DNA of 64,000 nucleotides from the NCBI RefSeq assembly GCF_035978755.1, contig NZ_CP108414.1, positions 6,758,001 to 6,822,000 of the forward strand, in the 5' to 3' direction. Origin of the DNA: Streptomyces sp. NBC_01298. Its GTDB lineage: Bacteria > Actinomycetota > Actinomycetes > Streptomycetales > Streptomycetaceae. Shown piece after piece: positions 1 to 8,699 of the stretch (within the stretch, counting starts at the first letter, position 1; each line of letters begins with the position of its first letter). The notes under the pieces were generated by a model. The model was not told the origin of the DNA, made no database searches, and saw nothing but the letters and a program-made list of their open reading frames with translations. Made by a program: the position numbers and the translations under genes.

Positions 1-1
1 C

Positions 2-535
2 GCCGGCTGGCTCGCCGACGGCACCGTCCCCGGCGGCCCCGAACTCGACCCCGAACTGCGCTGGCGCATCCTCGCCCGCCTCTCCGTCCTCGGCGCGGCC
101 GGCGAAGCCGAGATCGACGAAGCCCTCGCCGCGGACCCCAGCGCCACCGGCCGGGAAGGCGCCGCCCACTGCCGGGCCGCCCTCCCGACGGCCGGGGCGA
201 AGGCCGCCGCGTGGGAGCGCCTCTTCCGCGACGACTCCCTGTCCAACTACCTCTTCACCGCCACCGCCCAAGGCTTCTGGCAGCCCGAACAGGCCGATCT
301 GGTACGGGACTACGTACCCCGCGCCTACTCCGAGGCCGTCACCCTCGCAGCCCGCCGCGGCCCCGCCATCGCCGACGCCGCCGGCCGCTGGGCCCTCCCG
401 GGCCACGAGATCACCGAAGCCAACCTCCAGGCCGGCCAAGCCGCCCTGGCCGACCCCGACATCACCCCCGTCCTCCACCGCAAACTCGTGGACCACCTCG
501 ACGACCTCACCCGAGCCGCCCGAGCCCGCCACTAA
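2..535 (+). CDS. pepN: Aminopeptidase N, C-terminal part (cut by window edge)
   Basis: Open from the first base in one frame to a TAA at 533-535, giving about 177 residues. The helical sequence, with stretches such as AAGWLADGTVPGG and DDSLSNYLFTATAQGFW and an end in LTRAARARH, matches the ERAP1-like C-terminal domain of actinobacterial M1 aminopeptidase N. That enzyme is a cytoplasmic zinc metallopeptidase that removes N-terminal residues from peptides. The catalytic GAMEN and HEXXH segments would lie upstream and cannot be seen. Third codon positions are strongly C-rich, as elsewhere in the first 10 kb. The identification rests on the tail alone but is distinctive. Confidence 0.85.
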   Translation, partial: AGWLADGTVPGGPELDPELRWRILARLSVLGAAGEAEIDEALAADPSATGREGAAHCRAALPTAGAKAAAWERLFRDDSLSNYLFTATAQGFWQPEQADLVRDYVPRAYSEAVTLAARRGPAIADAAGRWALPGHEITEANLQAGQAALADPDITPVLHRKLVDHLDDLTRAARARH

Positions 536-579
536 CCACAACCCCACCCACCCCCAACAGCCCCGGCCACCCGGCCCGA

Positions 580-905
580 CCCGTCACGGCCCTACTGAGC
601 ACCGGGCCCTACCGGCCGCGGGCCCATCCGGCCAGGCCTTACCCGGCACGACCGCTACCTGGCACCGGGCGTGGCCCTACCGGGCGCGGGCCTGTCCGGT
701 CAGGCCTGGCGCCGGGCCTTACCCGGCACGGCCGCTACCTGTATCGGGCCCTGCCGGGCGGGGGCCTCCGGCCAGACCTGGCGCCGGGCCTTAGCCAGCA
801 CAGGCCTACCTGGCACCGGGGCGTACCCGGCACCGGCCTGCCCTGCCCGGCACCAGTGCTCCGCGCCGGCCTACCCGGCCGACAGGGGCTGGCGGCGGCC
901 CCCGG
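580..905. repeat. Degenerate GC-rich repeats downstream of pepN
   Basis: A motif CCTTACCCGGCACG with CCGCTACCTG recurs at 637, 717 and, degraded, 789, about 72-80 bp apart. It is interspersed with many short variants of CTACCTGGCACCGGGC. No frame here has convincing Streptomyces codon structure. It reads as an amplified non-coding repeat. Confidence 0.6.
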
Positions 906-918
906 GCCACCCGGCACC

Positions 919-965
919 GGCCGAACCGGCCCTCACCCCGACAGCGGGTGAGGGCCGGTTCGGCC
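919..965. terminator. Strong 20-bp hairpin, probable terminator
   Basis: Arms 919-938 and 946-965 are perfect reverse complements (20 bp, starting GGCCGAACC) around the 7-nt loop CGACAGC. There is no T-tract, as is usual in Streptomyces. It lies about 380 bp past the pepN stop and could end transcription from either side. Confidence 0.5.
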
Positions 966-1614
966 GGTCCACCCGGACGGGTCCGGGCTGGCTTGCCCCG
1001 CTTGGCCTCGGCCAGCCCAGCTCCGGCCCTGGCCCCGCCCGCCGGGGGTGGCGGGGGACTCCACCCCGAGCGGGCCACTCACACCGACCGGCGCTCGTCC
1101 GCCTGCCGGGAGGCCAGTCGGCGCCCCACCCGCACAAGCACCGACGAGCGGCGCAGCGTAGAAGCACCAGGTGCCCCGAGCCCAGCGATCCGAACGCCAG
1201 CGGATCCACCCCCTCCCCGACAGGAGGCGATGTCGGCTCCTCCCGGACCGTCCAAAAACACGTCCGTCACCACAAGGCCGAACGGTGCGACGAACAGCAG
1301 CGACCACACCCCGGCGCACCGCACGTGCGCGGTGTGGCTCACCACTCCATCCACACCAGCACCAGCACCAAGTGCATTACGGCCGAACACACTTCGAGCC
1401 GAGACCGGCCTCCTCGCTCCATAGCGCCCCCGTCACCCGGCCCCTCCGACGGCCAGTACCGGAACGACAGCGCCCGGCGACCGCGGACGGCTTGAAATCA
1501 ACCACTCATAAACCCGGGCGGTTACCCCATTCGGGTCGGATCGTTGTACCCCCGGGTCCCCGACCCAGCGAGCGGCACCACCCGCCGCCGAACCGTTCCC
1601 GTGAGGACAACCGC
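966..1614. other. Gene-free stretch before the decarboxylase
   Basis: About 650 bp without a credible gene on either strand. The open frames are GC-bias artefacts. It presumably carries the promoter of the decarboxylase operon. I found no match to the Streptomyces iron-box core (TTAGGTTAGGCTCACCTAA) that would be expected for a siderophore operon. Confidence 0.5.
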
Positions 1615-3015
1615 ATGACAGCGCCCCCCGGCACAGGCAGACGGCGCACCGCCCCGCTCGCCGGCGGACCCCACGGCCCCGACGCCCTGCAACCACTCCT
1701 CGCCACCGTCCTCGACGCCCTGCGCAGCGGAGCCCGCGCCCGCGGCGGACCGCTCCCGGCCGGCGGACCCGAGGCCGTCACCGCCCGCGTCACCGCCGCA
1801 CTCGGCGAGATCCTCCCCGACCACGGACACGGCGACCACGAAGCCCTACGGACCCTCGTCCACACCCTCACCGCCGGCGCCGCCGACCCCGCCGAACCCC
1901 TGTGCGCAGCCCACCTGCACTGCCCGCCCCTCGCCGTCGCGGCCGCCGCCGACCTCGCCGCCAGCGCCCTCAACGCCTCCCTCGACTCCTGGGACCAGGC
2001 CCCCGCCGCCTCCGCCCTCGAATCCCTCCTCACCCGCACACTCGCCGCGGAGTTCCACGACACCCCCCACCCCGACGCCGTCCTCACCACCGGCGGCACC
2101 GAGGCCAACCACCTCGCGCTCCTCCTCGCCCGCGAACGCCACGGCCCCCGCCTCACCGTCCTGCACGGCGCCAACGCCCACCACTCCATCCCGCGCGCCG
2201 CCTGGCTCCTCGGCCTGCCCCCCGCCCGCAGCCTCCCCACCCCCACCGGCACCCTCACCCCCGCCACCCTCGCAGAGGCCCTCGCCACCACCACCGGCCC
2301 CGTCCTCGTGACCGCCACCGCCGGCACCACCGACGCCGGCCTGATCGACCCCCTCGACGCCCTCGCCGACCTCTGCGACCAGCACGGCGCCGACCTCCAC
2401 ATCGACGCCGCCTACGGCGGCCTCCTCCACCTCAGCCCCCGCCACCGCCCCAAACTCGCCGGCCTCCACCGTGCCCGCTCCATCACCCTCGACCTGCACA
2501 AACTCGGCTGGCAGCCCATCGCCGCCGGACTCCTCACCGTCCCCGACACCACCCTGCTCGCCCCCCTCGCCCACCAGGCCGACTACCTCAACGCCCCCGA
2601 CGACACCCGAGCCGGGCTCCCCGACCTCCTCGGCCGCTCCCTGCGCACCACCCGCCGCGCAGACGCCCTCAAGATCGCCGCCACCCTGCGCTCCCTCGGA
2701 CGAGACGGCCTCACCCACCTCATCGACCGCACCTGCGCCCGCGCCGACCAACTCGCCCGACTCCTCGAAGCACACCCCGCCTTCGAACTCCACGCGGCGC
2801 CCACCATCAGCACCGTCCTGTTCCGGCCCACCCACGCCGACGACACCGCACTGGCCACCCTGCGCCGCACCCTCCTCCAGGGCGGCACCGCCGTACTGGG
2901 CCGGGCCACCGCCGACGGCCGCCTCTGGCTCAAGGCCACCCTGCTCAACCCCCACACCACGGCGGGGGACCTGGACGCCCTCGTGAACCTCCTGGAAGGC
3001 AGCACCCACCGATGA
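1615..3015 (+). CDS. PLP-dependent group II decarboxylase, DesA-like
   Basis: A 466-residue pyridoxal-phosphate decarboxylase of the DDC/lysine-diaminobutyrate family. Visible landmarks are HLHCPP near residue 100, TTGGTEAN near 158, VTATAGTTDAG, HIDAAYGG near 262, and LDLHKLGWQP with the probable PLP lysine at 296. The order and wording parallel DesA, which makes cadaverine from lysine for desferrioxamine, but the real substrate (lysine, ornithine or diaminobutyrate) cannot be read from sequence. The ATG at 1615 follows GAGGAC at a good distance. Its TGA overlaps the next gene's ATG (ATGA), so the pair is translationally coupled. The partner hydroxylase suggests an N-hydroxylated polyamine product for a hydroxamate siderophore. 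Confidence 0.85.
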   Translation: MTAPPGTGRRRTAPLAGGPHGPDALQPLLATVLDALRSGARARGGPLPAGGPEAVTARVTAALGEILPDHGHGDHEALRTLVHTLTAGAADPAEPLCAAHLHCPPLAVAAAADLAASALNASLDSWDQAPAASALESLLTRTLAAEFHDTPHPDAVLTTGGTEANHLALLLARERHGPRLTVLHGANAHHSIPRAAWLLGLPPARSLPTPTGTLTPATLAEALATTTGPVLVTATAGTTDAGLIDPLDALADLCDQHGADLHIDAAYGGLLHLSPRHRPKLAGLHRARSITLDLHKLGWQPIAAGLLTVPDTTLLAPLAHQADYLNAPDDTRAGLPDLLGRSLRTTRRADALKIAATLRSLGRDGLTHLIDRTCARADQLARLLEAHPAFELHAAPTISTVLFRPTHADDTALATLRRTLLQGGTAVLGRATADGRLWLKATLLNPHTTAGDLDALVNLLEGSTHR

Positions 3016-4421
3016 CCGCCCAGCTCGATGCACCCCACGACCTCGTCGGAATCGGCATCGGCCCCTTCAACCTCTCCCTCGCCGCCCTCGCCCACGGCCT
3101 GCCCCGACAAGGGGCCCCAGAACTCGCCACCGCCTTCTACGACCAGCGCCGCGACTTCCGCTGGCACCCCGGACTCCTCATCGACGGAGCCACCCTCCAA
3201 GTCCCCTTCCTCGCCGACCTCGTCACCCTCGCCGACCCCACCAGCCCCTGGTCGTTCCTCAGCTACCTGAAGCACAAGGAACGCCTCTTCCCCTTCTACT
3301 TCGCCGAGAGCTTCCACATCCAGCGCGCCGAATACGACGCCTACTGCCGCTGGGTCGCCGGACGCCTCCCCGGACTCCACTTCGGCCACCAGGTCGACGC
3401 CGTCCGCTGGAACCCCGAACGCGGCCTCTTCGAAGTCGACTTCACCCAAGTCGACGCCGAAGGAGAAGCCGAAGCCCTCGGCCGCACCTACACCCGCAAC
3501 CTCGCCCTCGGCATCGGCACCGCCCCCTACATCCCCGAACCCCTGCGCCCCCTCGCCGAAGCCCCCACCGTCCCGGTGATCCACTCCTCCGAGTACCTCG
3601 ACAACCGGCAGCGCATCCTCGGCGCCGAACACGTCACCGTCATCGGATCGGGCCAGTCCGGAGCCGAAGTCTTCCTCGACCTGCTCCGCTCCCGCCCCGC
3701 CGGCCGGGAACGCCTCACCTGGCTCGCCCGCACGCCCTCCTTCGCCCCCATGGAGTACTCCAAGCTCGGCCTGGAACACTTCACCCCCGACTACACCCGC
3801 TACTTCCACTCCCTCCCCGAACCGGTCCGCGACCGCCTCGTCCCCGCCCAATGGCAACTCCACAAGGGCATCGACGCCGCCACCATCGCCGCCATCCACG
3901 AGGAGCTCTACCGCCGCACCCTCGACGGAGGCTGGCCCGACGCCGTCCTCACCCCCGGAGTCAGCGTCCGCACCGCCGGCCGCGTCGCCACCACCAAGGT
4001 CGAACTCCACCTCGAACACGTGGACCAGGGCGCCCGCTCCCGCCTCACCACCGACGCCGTCGTCCTCGCGACCGGCTACCGCGAACGCCCCCTCGCCCGC
4101 CTCCTGGCCGGACTCGACCCCTACCTGCGCAAGGACTCCTCCGGCCGCCCCCGCATCGACGACCGCTACCGGATGATCACCGACCCGGCCGTCACCGGCA
4201 GCGTCTTCGTCCAGAACGGCGAACGCCACACCCACGGCGTCGGAGCCCCCGACCTCGGCCTCGCCGCCTGGCGCAGCGCCGCCATCCTGAACACCCTCAC
4301 CGGCAAACAGCCCTACCCCCAGCCCGCCCGCACCGCCTTCACCACCTTCGGCCTCGAACAGCGGGAGCACACCCGCCCCCAACCCGCCGGCGAACTGCTC
4401 CCACTGGTCGAGCACCTGTAA
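3012..4421 (+). CDS. Lysine/ornithine N-monooxygenase family, DesB-like
   Basis: A 469-residue FAD- and NADPH-dependent N-hydroxylase of the IucD/SidA/PvdA/DesB family. It has GIGPFN (residues 15-20, FAD site), VIGSGQSGAE near 210 (NADPH site) and ATGY near 353, then NGERHTHGVG near the C-terminus. Such enzymes hydroxylate the terminal amine of lysine, ornithine or cadaverine in hydroxamate siderophore synthesis. The ATG lies inside the stop of the decarboxylase gene, so the two are one operon. The expected acyltransferase and NIS synthetase (DesC, DesD) are absent: the next gene, 25 bp on, is convergent and unrelated. Confidence 0.88.
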   Translation: MTAQLDAPHDLVGIGIGPFNLSLAALAHGLPRQGAPELATAFYDQRRDFRWHPGLLIDGATLQVPFLADLVTLADPTSPWSFLSYLKHKERLFPFYFAESFHIQRAEYDAYCRWVAGRLPGLHFGHQVDAVRWNPERGLFEVDFTQVDAEGEAEALGRTYTRNLALGIGTAPYIPEPLRPLAEAPTVPVIHSSEYLDNRQRILGAEHVTVIGSGQSGAEVFLDLLRSRPAGRERLTWLARTPSFAPMEYSKLGLEHFTPDYTRYFHSLPEPVRDRLVPAQWQLHKGIDAATIAAIHEELYRRTLDGGWPDAVLTPGVSVRTAGRVATTKVELHLEHVDQGARSRLTTDAVVLATGYRERPLARLLAGLDPYLRKDSSGRPRIDDRYRMITDPAVTGSVFVQNGERHTHGVGAPDLGLAAWRSAAILNTLTGKQPYPQPARTAFTTFGLEQREHTRPQPAGELLPLVEHL

Positions 4422-4446
4422 GGAGAAACGTTTAGAGCACCATCGG

Positions 4447-6258
4447 CTAGAAGACAGGTGCCCCGGCTCGGGTCAGCCGCCAGTCCACGGACGCGAACTG
4501 CGCCGGGTCCACCGTCCCCTTCGCCTTCACCCACTGGATGATCGTGTTGCGTATTTCATCCGAGTTCGCCCACAGCTGCTTCGACTGCGGCACGTGCGGG
4601 AAGTTGCCACCACCCGAAGCCCGGTAGTTGTTCACCGCCAGCACGAACTGCGCCGCCGGATCCAACGGCTTCCCCTGGAACGACAGCCCCGAGATCCGCG
4701 AACCCACCGGCTCGGACACGTCGATGTCGTACGTCAGCCCGTACACCGCGTCGTAGTTGTAGTCCGGCGTACCCTCCGCGTTCGTCAGCTTCGCCGGATC
4801 CACCACCTCACCCGGAGCCGTCCGCACGTAGTACTTCGCCGAATACTCCAGATAGTCCTTGACCTGGGCGCCCGTCAGCAGCCGCGCCTCCAGCGTGTTC
4901 TCGAACGGATACAGACCCGCCGCGTCCTTGATCGTCACCTGCCCGGCCGGAATCGCCGCCGTCCGCGAGAAGCACGAAGCCTGCGACAGCACCGGCAGCG
5001 CACCCCACTCCGTACCCGCCAGCGCGCCCTTCACCGTCTCCGCCTGCACGTGGTTGATCAGATCGATGATCGCCACGTCCTTGACCGGACCGTCCGCCGA
5101 GGACATCGCCTGCGTCGACGTACCGATCACCTGGTTCACGTACGCCACGACCTTGCGGTGCTCGTCCGACAGCAGACCCACGATCTTCGGGTCCTCCGCC
5201 GCCGTATTCGAATTCAGCACCCGGGCCGCCACCTTCGACACCGACCAACAGCCCTTCGCCCACGTCAGCTCGAAGTCGAACAGCGTCAGCCGCTGCCCCC
5301 ACTTCAACGGCTCGGACAACACCACGTCCTTGCCCGTCGCCTTGTTCCGCACCCGGTACTCCGGGATCTCCGTGTGCGCGTGCCCCACCAGGATCGCGTC
5401 GATCCCCGGCACCTGCTCCGCCACCAGACCCGCCGCGTTCTCGACGTACGGCAACTGGTCCCCGTAGCTCGACGTACCGCTCGAACCCGAATGCGCCGAC
5501 ACGATCACCACGTCCGCACCCAGCGACCGCAGCCGCGGCACGTACTTCGCCGCCTGCTCCTCAAGACCCGGGAACGTCATCTTCCCCTGCACGTTCGCCT
5601 TGTCCCAGATCGCGATCCCCGGATTCGTCAGACCCAGCACCGCCACCCTCACATCCCGCCCGCACGGCGTCCGCAGCCGGTGCATGCTGTACGGCGCGAA
5701 CGCCGGCCGCAACGTCTTCGCATCCAGCGCGTTCGCCCCCAACAACGGGAAATCGCACTGCTCCTCGAACTTCCGCAGCACCGGAATTCCGTAATTGAAC
5801 TCGTGGTTCCCCAGCGCCGCCGCGTCATAACCGATCGCGTTCATCGCCTGCGCCATCGGGTGCACCGGACCACGCCGCGCCGTGATCGGATCCACCTTCG
5901 CGTAGTAGTACGAAAGCTGCGTCCCCTGAATGGTGTCCCCGGCATCGATCAGCAGCGTGTTGCGCCGCCCCTTCTCCGCCCGCACCTGGTTCACCAACGT
6001 CGAGATCTTCGCCAGACCGATGTCGTTGTGCGCCTTGTCGTCGAACTCCTTGTCCGTGAAGTAGTCCCAGTTGAAAACGTTCCCGTGCAGGTCCGTCGTC
6101 CCCATCACCGTGAACGCGTACGTCCTCGCCCCCGCCGCCGAAGCGGCGCCGGCCACCGGTTCAGCCGCGGCCGCCGGGGAGCTCGTGGCCCCCGCCAACG
6201 CCACAGCCGCACCCGTCGCAGCCGAAGTGCCCAAAAATGTCCTACGGTCGAACGCCAT
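4447..6258 (-). CDS. Tat-exported 5'-nucleotidase / metallophosphoesterase
   Basis: A 603-residue secreted bifunctional UDP-sugar hydrolase/5'-nucleotidase. The N-terminus MAFDRRTFLGTSAATG is a twin-arginine signal followed by Ala-rich sequence. The calcineurin-like metallophosphatase domain (about 45-320) carries TTDLHGN, LLIDAGDTIQGT, LGNHEFNYG and VGHAHTEIPEY, the metal-binding blocks. A 5'-nucleotidase C-terminal domain follows (about 370-580). It would dephosphorylate extracellular nucleotides for phosphate and nucleoside scavenging. I placed the start at 6258 because GGGGAG precedes that ATG and the signal begins there; an upstream in-frame extension has no signal logic. No GTTCACC-type PHO box was seen. 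Confidence 0.88.
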   Translation of the reverse strand: MAFDRRTFLGTSAATGAAVALAGATSSPAAAAEPVAGAASAAGARTYAFTVMGTTDLHGNVFNWDYFTDKEFDDKAHNDIGLAKISTLVNQVRAEKGRRNTLLIDAGDTIQGTQLSYYYAKVDPITARRGPVHPMAQAMNAIGYDAAALGNHEFNYGIPVLRKFEEQCDFPLLGANALDAKTLRPAFAPYSMHRLRTPCGRDVRVAVLGLTNPGIAIWDKANVQGKMTFPGLEEQAAKYVPRLRSLGADVVIVSAHSGSSGTSSYGDQLPYVENAAGLVAEQVPGIDAILVGHAHTEIPEYRVRNKATGKDVVLSEPLKWGQRLTLFDFELTWAKGCWSVSKVAARVLNSNTAAEDPKIVGLLSDEHRKVVAYVNQVIGTSTQAMSSADGPVKDVAIIDLINHVQAETVKGALAGTEWGALPVLSQASCFSRTAAIPAGQVTIKDAAGLYPFENTLEARLLTGAQVKDYLEYSAKYYVRTAPGEVVDPAKLTNAEGTPDYNYDAVYGLTYDIDVSEPVGSRISGLSFQGKPLDPAAQFVLAVNNYRASGGGNFPHVPQSKQLWANSDEIRNTIIQWVKAKGTVDPAQFASVDWRLTRAGAPVF

Positions 6259-6398
6259 GCCATCTCCCCTTGTGAGGTGCGTGTGCACAGACAGGCAACG
6301 CGCGTAGATTCTGACCCAGCAGTAACAAGCCGCAACACCCCCGGCAGGTTTCGATCCGATGACCACCCCCGTACGAGCAGCAGTGCGACAGTGAATCC

Positions 6399-7100
6399 AT
6401 GACCCAGGACGCATCGCACCAGCCCTACGGAACCCCCGAAGTCCCCCGCGTCGCAGTCCGCGGCGAAGCCACCCTCGAAGTCGACCCCGAGATCGCCCGC
6501 ATCGGCATCACCGTCAGCGCCCGCGGCACCGACCGGCGCACCGCCCTCGAAGACCTCACCCGCCGCAACAACGCCGTCCTCGACCTCGTCAAGAGCTACG
6601 GCGACCCCGTCGAAAAACTCGAAACCGGCGCCTTCTCCATCACCCCCGAACTCACCCGCCACGGCCGCGGCGAACGCATCCGCGCCTACCACGGACGCGT
6701 TCACCTCACCGCCGAACTCAACGACTTCACCACCCTCGGCGAACTCACCACCCGCCTCGCCGACCTCGAACTCACCCAAGTCGACGGACCCTGGTGGGCC
6801 CTACGCCCCACCTCACCCGCCCACGGGGAAGCCCGCCGCCAAGCCGTACTCGAAGCCGTCCAACGCGCCCGCGAATACGCCGCCGCCCTCGGAGCCCAAC
6901 TCGCCGCCCTCGTCGAACTCGCCGACCTCGGAGCCGAGAACGCCCCCACCCCCTTCCAGGCCGCCGGCGGCGCCATGCGCACCATGGCCTTCAGCGCCGC
7001 CGAAGACGCGGGCGCCCCCGCCCTCGACCTCGAACCCCAGCGCCAGACCGTCTACGCGCAGGTGAACGCACGCTTCACGATGACCCCTCCCCAGCTCTGA
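6399..7100 (+). CDS. SIMPL domain (DUF541) protein
   Basis: A 233-residue protein of the SIMPL family (DUF541), recognisable from VAVRGEATLEVDPEIARIGI, a central YHGRVHLTAEL segment, and the C-terminal REYAAALGAQLAALVELAD. There is no clear signal peptide, so this member is probably cytoplasmic. Family members elsewhere are periplasmic or associate with signalling kinases, and no biochemical activity is established. It is divergent from the nucleotidase, with 140 bp between the starts, and sits ahead of pyruvate kinase in the same direction. No regulation is evident. Confidence 0.8.
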   Translation: MTQDASHQPYGTPEVPRVAVRGEATLEVDPEIARIGITVSARGTDRRTALEDLTRRNNAVLDLVKSYGDPVEKLETGAFSITPELTRHGRGERIRAYHGRVHLTAELNDFTTLGELTTRLADLELTQVDGPWWALRPTSPAHGEARRQAVLEAVQRAREYAAALGAQLAALVELADLGAENAPTPFQAAGGAMRTMAFSAAEDAGAPALDLEPQRQTVYAQVNARFTMTPPQL

Positions 7101-7153
7101 AAAACCGAACATTCGGCGCCCCGGGGGTGCTCATCAGAGCACCCCCATGCACA

Positions 7154-7194
7154 TTCAACAATTGTCAACAAGCTTTTGCTCAAAGGTTGTTGAG
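7154..7194. promoter_or_regulatory. Candidate operator upstream of pyk
   Basis: An unusually AT-rich patch holds TCAACAA at 7155 and again at 7165 (10 bp apart), an ACAATTGT palindrome, and the inverse TTGTTGA at 7188. The helical spacing of the half-sites suggests a regulator-binding site about 55-90 bp before the pyk start. The binder is unknown. Confidence 0.35.
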
Positions 7195-7246
7195 TGGACA
7201 CCCGGAACCAATTTCCTACTCCCTGGTAGGGGCATACGCTCGCCTC

Positions 7247-8674
7247 ATGCGCCGAGCGAAAATCGTATGTACCCTGGGCCCCGCCACCGACTCATACGAC
7301 CAGATCAAAGCCCTGGTCGAAGCCGGAATGGACATCGCCCGCTTCAACCTCAGCCACGGCACCTACGCCGAACACGAGGACCGCTACCAGCGCGTCCGCA
7401 AGGCTGCCGACGAAACCGGCCGCAGCGTCGGCATCCTCGCGGACCTTCAAGGCCCGAAGATCCGCCTGGGCCGCTTCGCCGAAGGTCCCGTACTCCTTGA
7501 ACGCGGCGACGAGTTCACCATCACCGTCGAAGACCACGAAGGCGACCGCCACACCTGCGGCACCACCTACAAGGGCCTCGCCGGAGACGTCACCACCGGC
7601 GAACGCATCCTCGTAGACGACGGCCGCGTCACCCTCGAAGTCACCGCCGTCGACGGACCCCGCGTCCACACCCGCGTCATCGAAGGCGGCATGGTCTCCG
7701 ACAACAAGGGACTCAACCTCCCCGGCGTCGCAGTCTCCGTACCCGCCCTCTCCGAAAAGGACATCGACGACCTCCGCTGGGCCCTGCGCATCGGCGCGGA
7801 CATCATCGCCCTCTCCTTCGTCCGCAGCGGCAGCGACATCGAAGACGTCCACCGCATCATGGACGAAGAAGGCCGACGCCTCCCCGTCATCGCCAAGGTC
7901 GAAAAGCCCCAGGCGGTCGAGAACATCGACGACATCGTCGCCGCCTTCGACGGCATCATGGTCGCCCGCGGAGACCTCGGCGTCGAAATGCCCCTGGAAC
8001 AAGTCCCCATCGTCCAAAAGCGCGCCGTCAAGCTCGCCAAGCGCAACGCCAAGCCCGTCATCGTCGCCACCCAAATGCTCGACTCGATGATCGACAACTC
8101 CCGGCCCACCCGCGCCGAAGCCTCCGACGTCGCCAACGCCATCATCGACGGCACCGACGCCGTCATGCTCTCCGGCGAAACCAGCGTCGGCAAATACGCC
8201 ATCGAGACCGTCCGCACCATGTCCCGCATCGTCGAAGCCGCCGAAGAAGACATCCTCGCCAAGGGCCTCCCCCCGCTCACCGACCGCAACAAGCCCCGCA
8301 CCCAAGGCGGAGCGGTCGCCCGCGCCGCCGCCGAAATGGGCGACTTCCTCGGCGCCAAGTTCCTCGTCGCCTTCACCCAGAGCGGAGACACCGTCCGCCG
8401 GCTCTCCCGCTACCGCTCACCCATCCCCCTCCTCGCCTTCACCCCCGACCCCGCCACCCGCTCCCAGCTCAACCTCACCTGGGGCGTCGAAACCTTCCTC
8501 GGCCCCCACGTCGACTCCACCGACGCCATGGTCGCCCAGGTCGAAGAAGAGCTCCTGCGCATCGGCCGCTGCGTACCCGGCGACGTCGTCGTCATCACCG
8601 CCGGCTCACCCCCCGGCGTCAGCGGATCCACCAACCTGGTCCGCATCCACCACATCGGCGACGCAGTCCGCTGA
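7247..8674 (+). CDS. pyk: Pyruvate kinase
   Basis: A 475-residue pyruvate kinase, the last step of glycolysis (phosphoenolpyruvate + ADP to pyruvate + ATP). It opens with the typical MRRAKIVCTLGPA and shows RFNLSHG, ILADLQGPKIR, the active-site segment VIAKVEKPQAVEN, MVARGDLGVEMP and IVATQMLDSM. The C-terminal domain ends VVITAGSPPGVSGSTN. The start was chosen at the family N-terminus; upstream in-frame codons are not conserved-looking. The glutamate codons are mostly GAA, unusual for a Streptomyces housekeeping gene and part of the strand-wide G depletion of this region. A candidate operator lies just upstream. Confidence 0.97.
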   Translation: MRRAKIVCTLGPATDSYDQIKALVEAGMDIARFNLSHGTYAEHEDRYQRVRKAADETGRSVGILADLQGPKIRLGRFAEGPVLLERGDEFTITVEDHEGDRHTCGTTYKGLAGDVTTGERILVDDGRVTLEVTAVDGPRVHTRVIEGGMVSDNKGLNLPGVAVSVPALSEKDIDDLRWALRIGADIIALSFVRSGSDIEDVHRIMDEEGRRLPVIAKVEKPQAVENIDDIVAAFDGIMVARGDLGVEMPLEQVPIVQKRAVKLAKRNAKPVIVATQMLDSMIDNSRPTRAEASDVANAIIDGTDAVMLSGETSVGKYAIETVRTMSRIVEAAEEDILAKGLPPLTDRNKPRTQGGAVARAAAEMGDFLGAKFLVAFTQSGDTVRRLSRYRSPIPLLAFTPDPATRSQLNLTWGVETFLGPHVDSTDAMVAQVEEELLRIGRCVPGDVVVITAGSPPGVSGSTNLVRIHHIGDAVR

Positions 8675-8699
8675 CGCCGCCCGCAGGCAACTGCAGCGA

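Noticed and set aside
1440..1614. DmdR/IdeR iron box before the decarboxylase operon
   Set aside because: I searched by eye for TTAGGTTAGGCTCACCTAA-like sequence and found no acceptable match.
1902..3000. Frame ahead of the DesB-like start, reading through the decarboxylase
   Set aside because: Arg/Pro-rich shadow of the real gene. The coupled ATGA start at 3012 with the GIGPFN motif nearby is far better.
6259..6398. PHO box (GTTCACC repeats) before the 5'-nucleotidase
   Set aside because: No such repeats were found; only TTG and AGAATC-like hexamers too weak to call a promoter.
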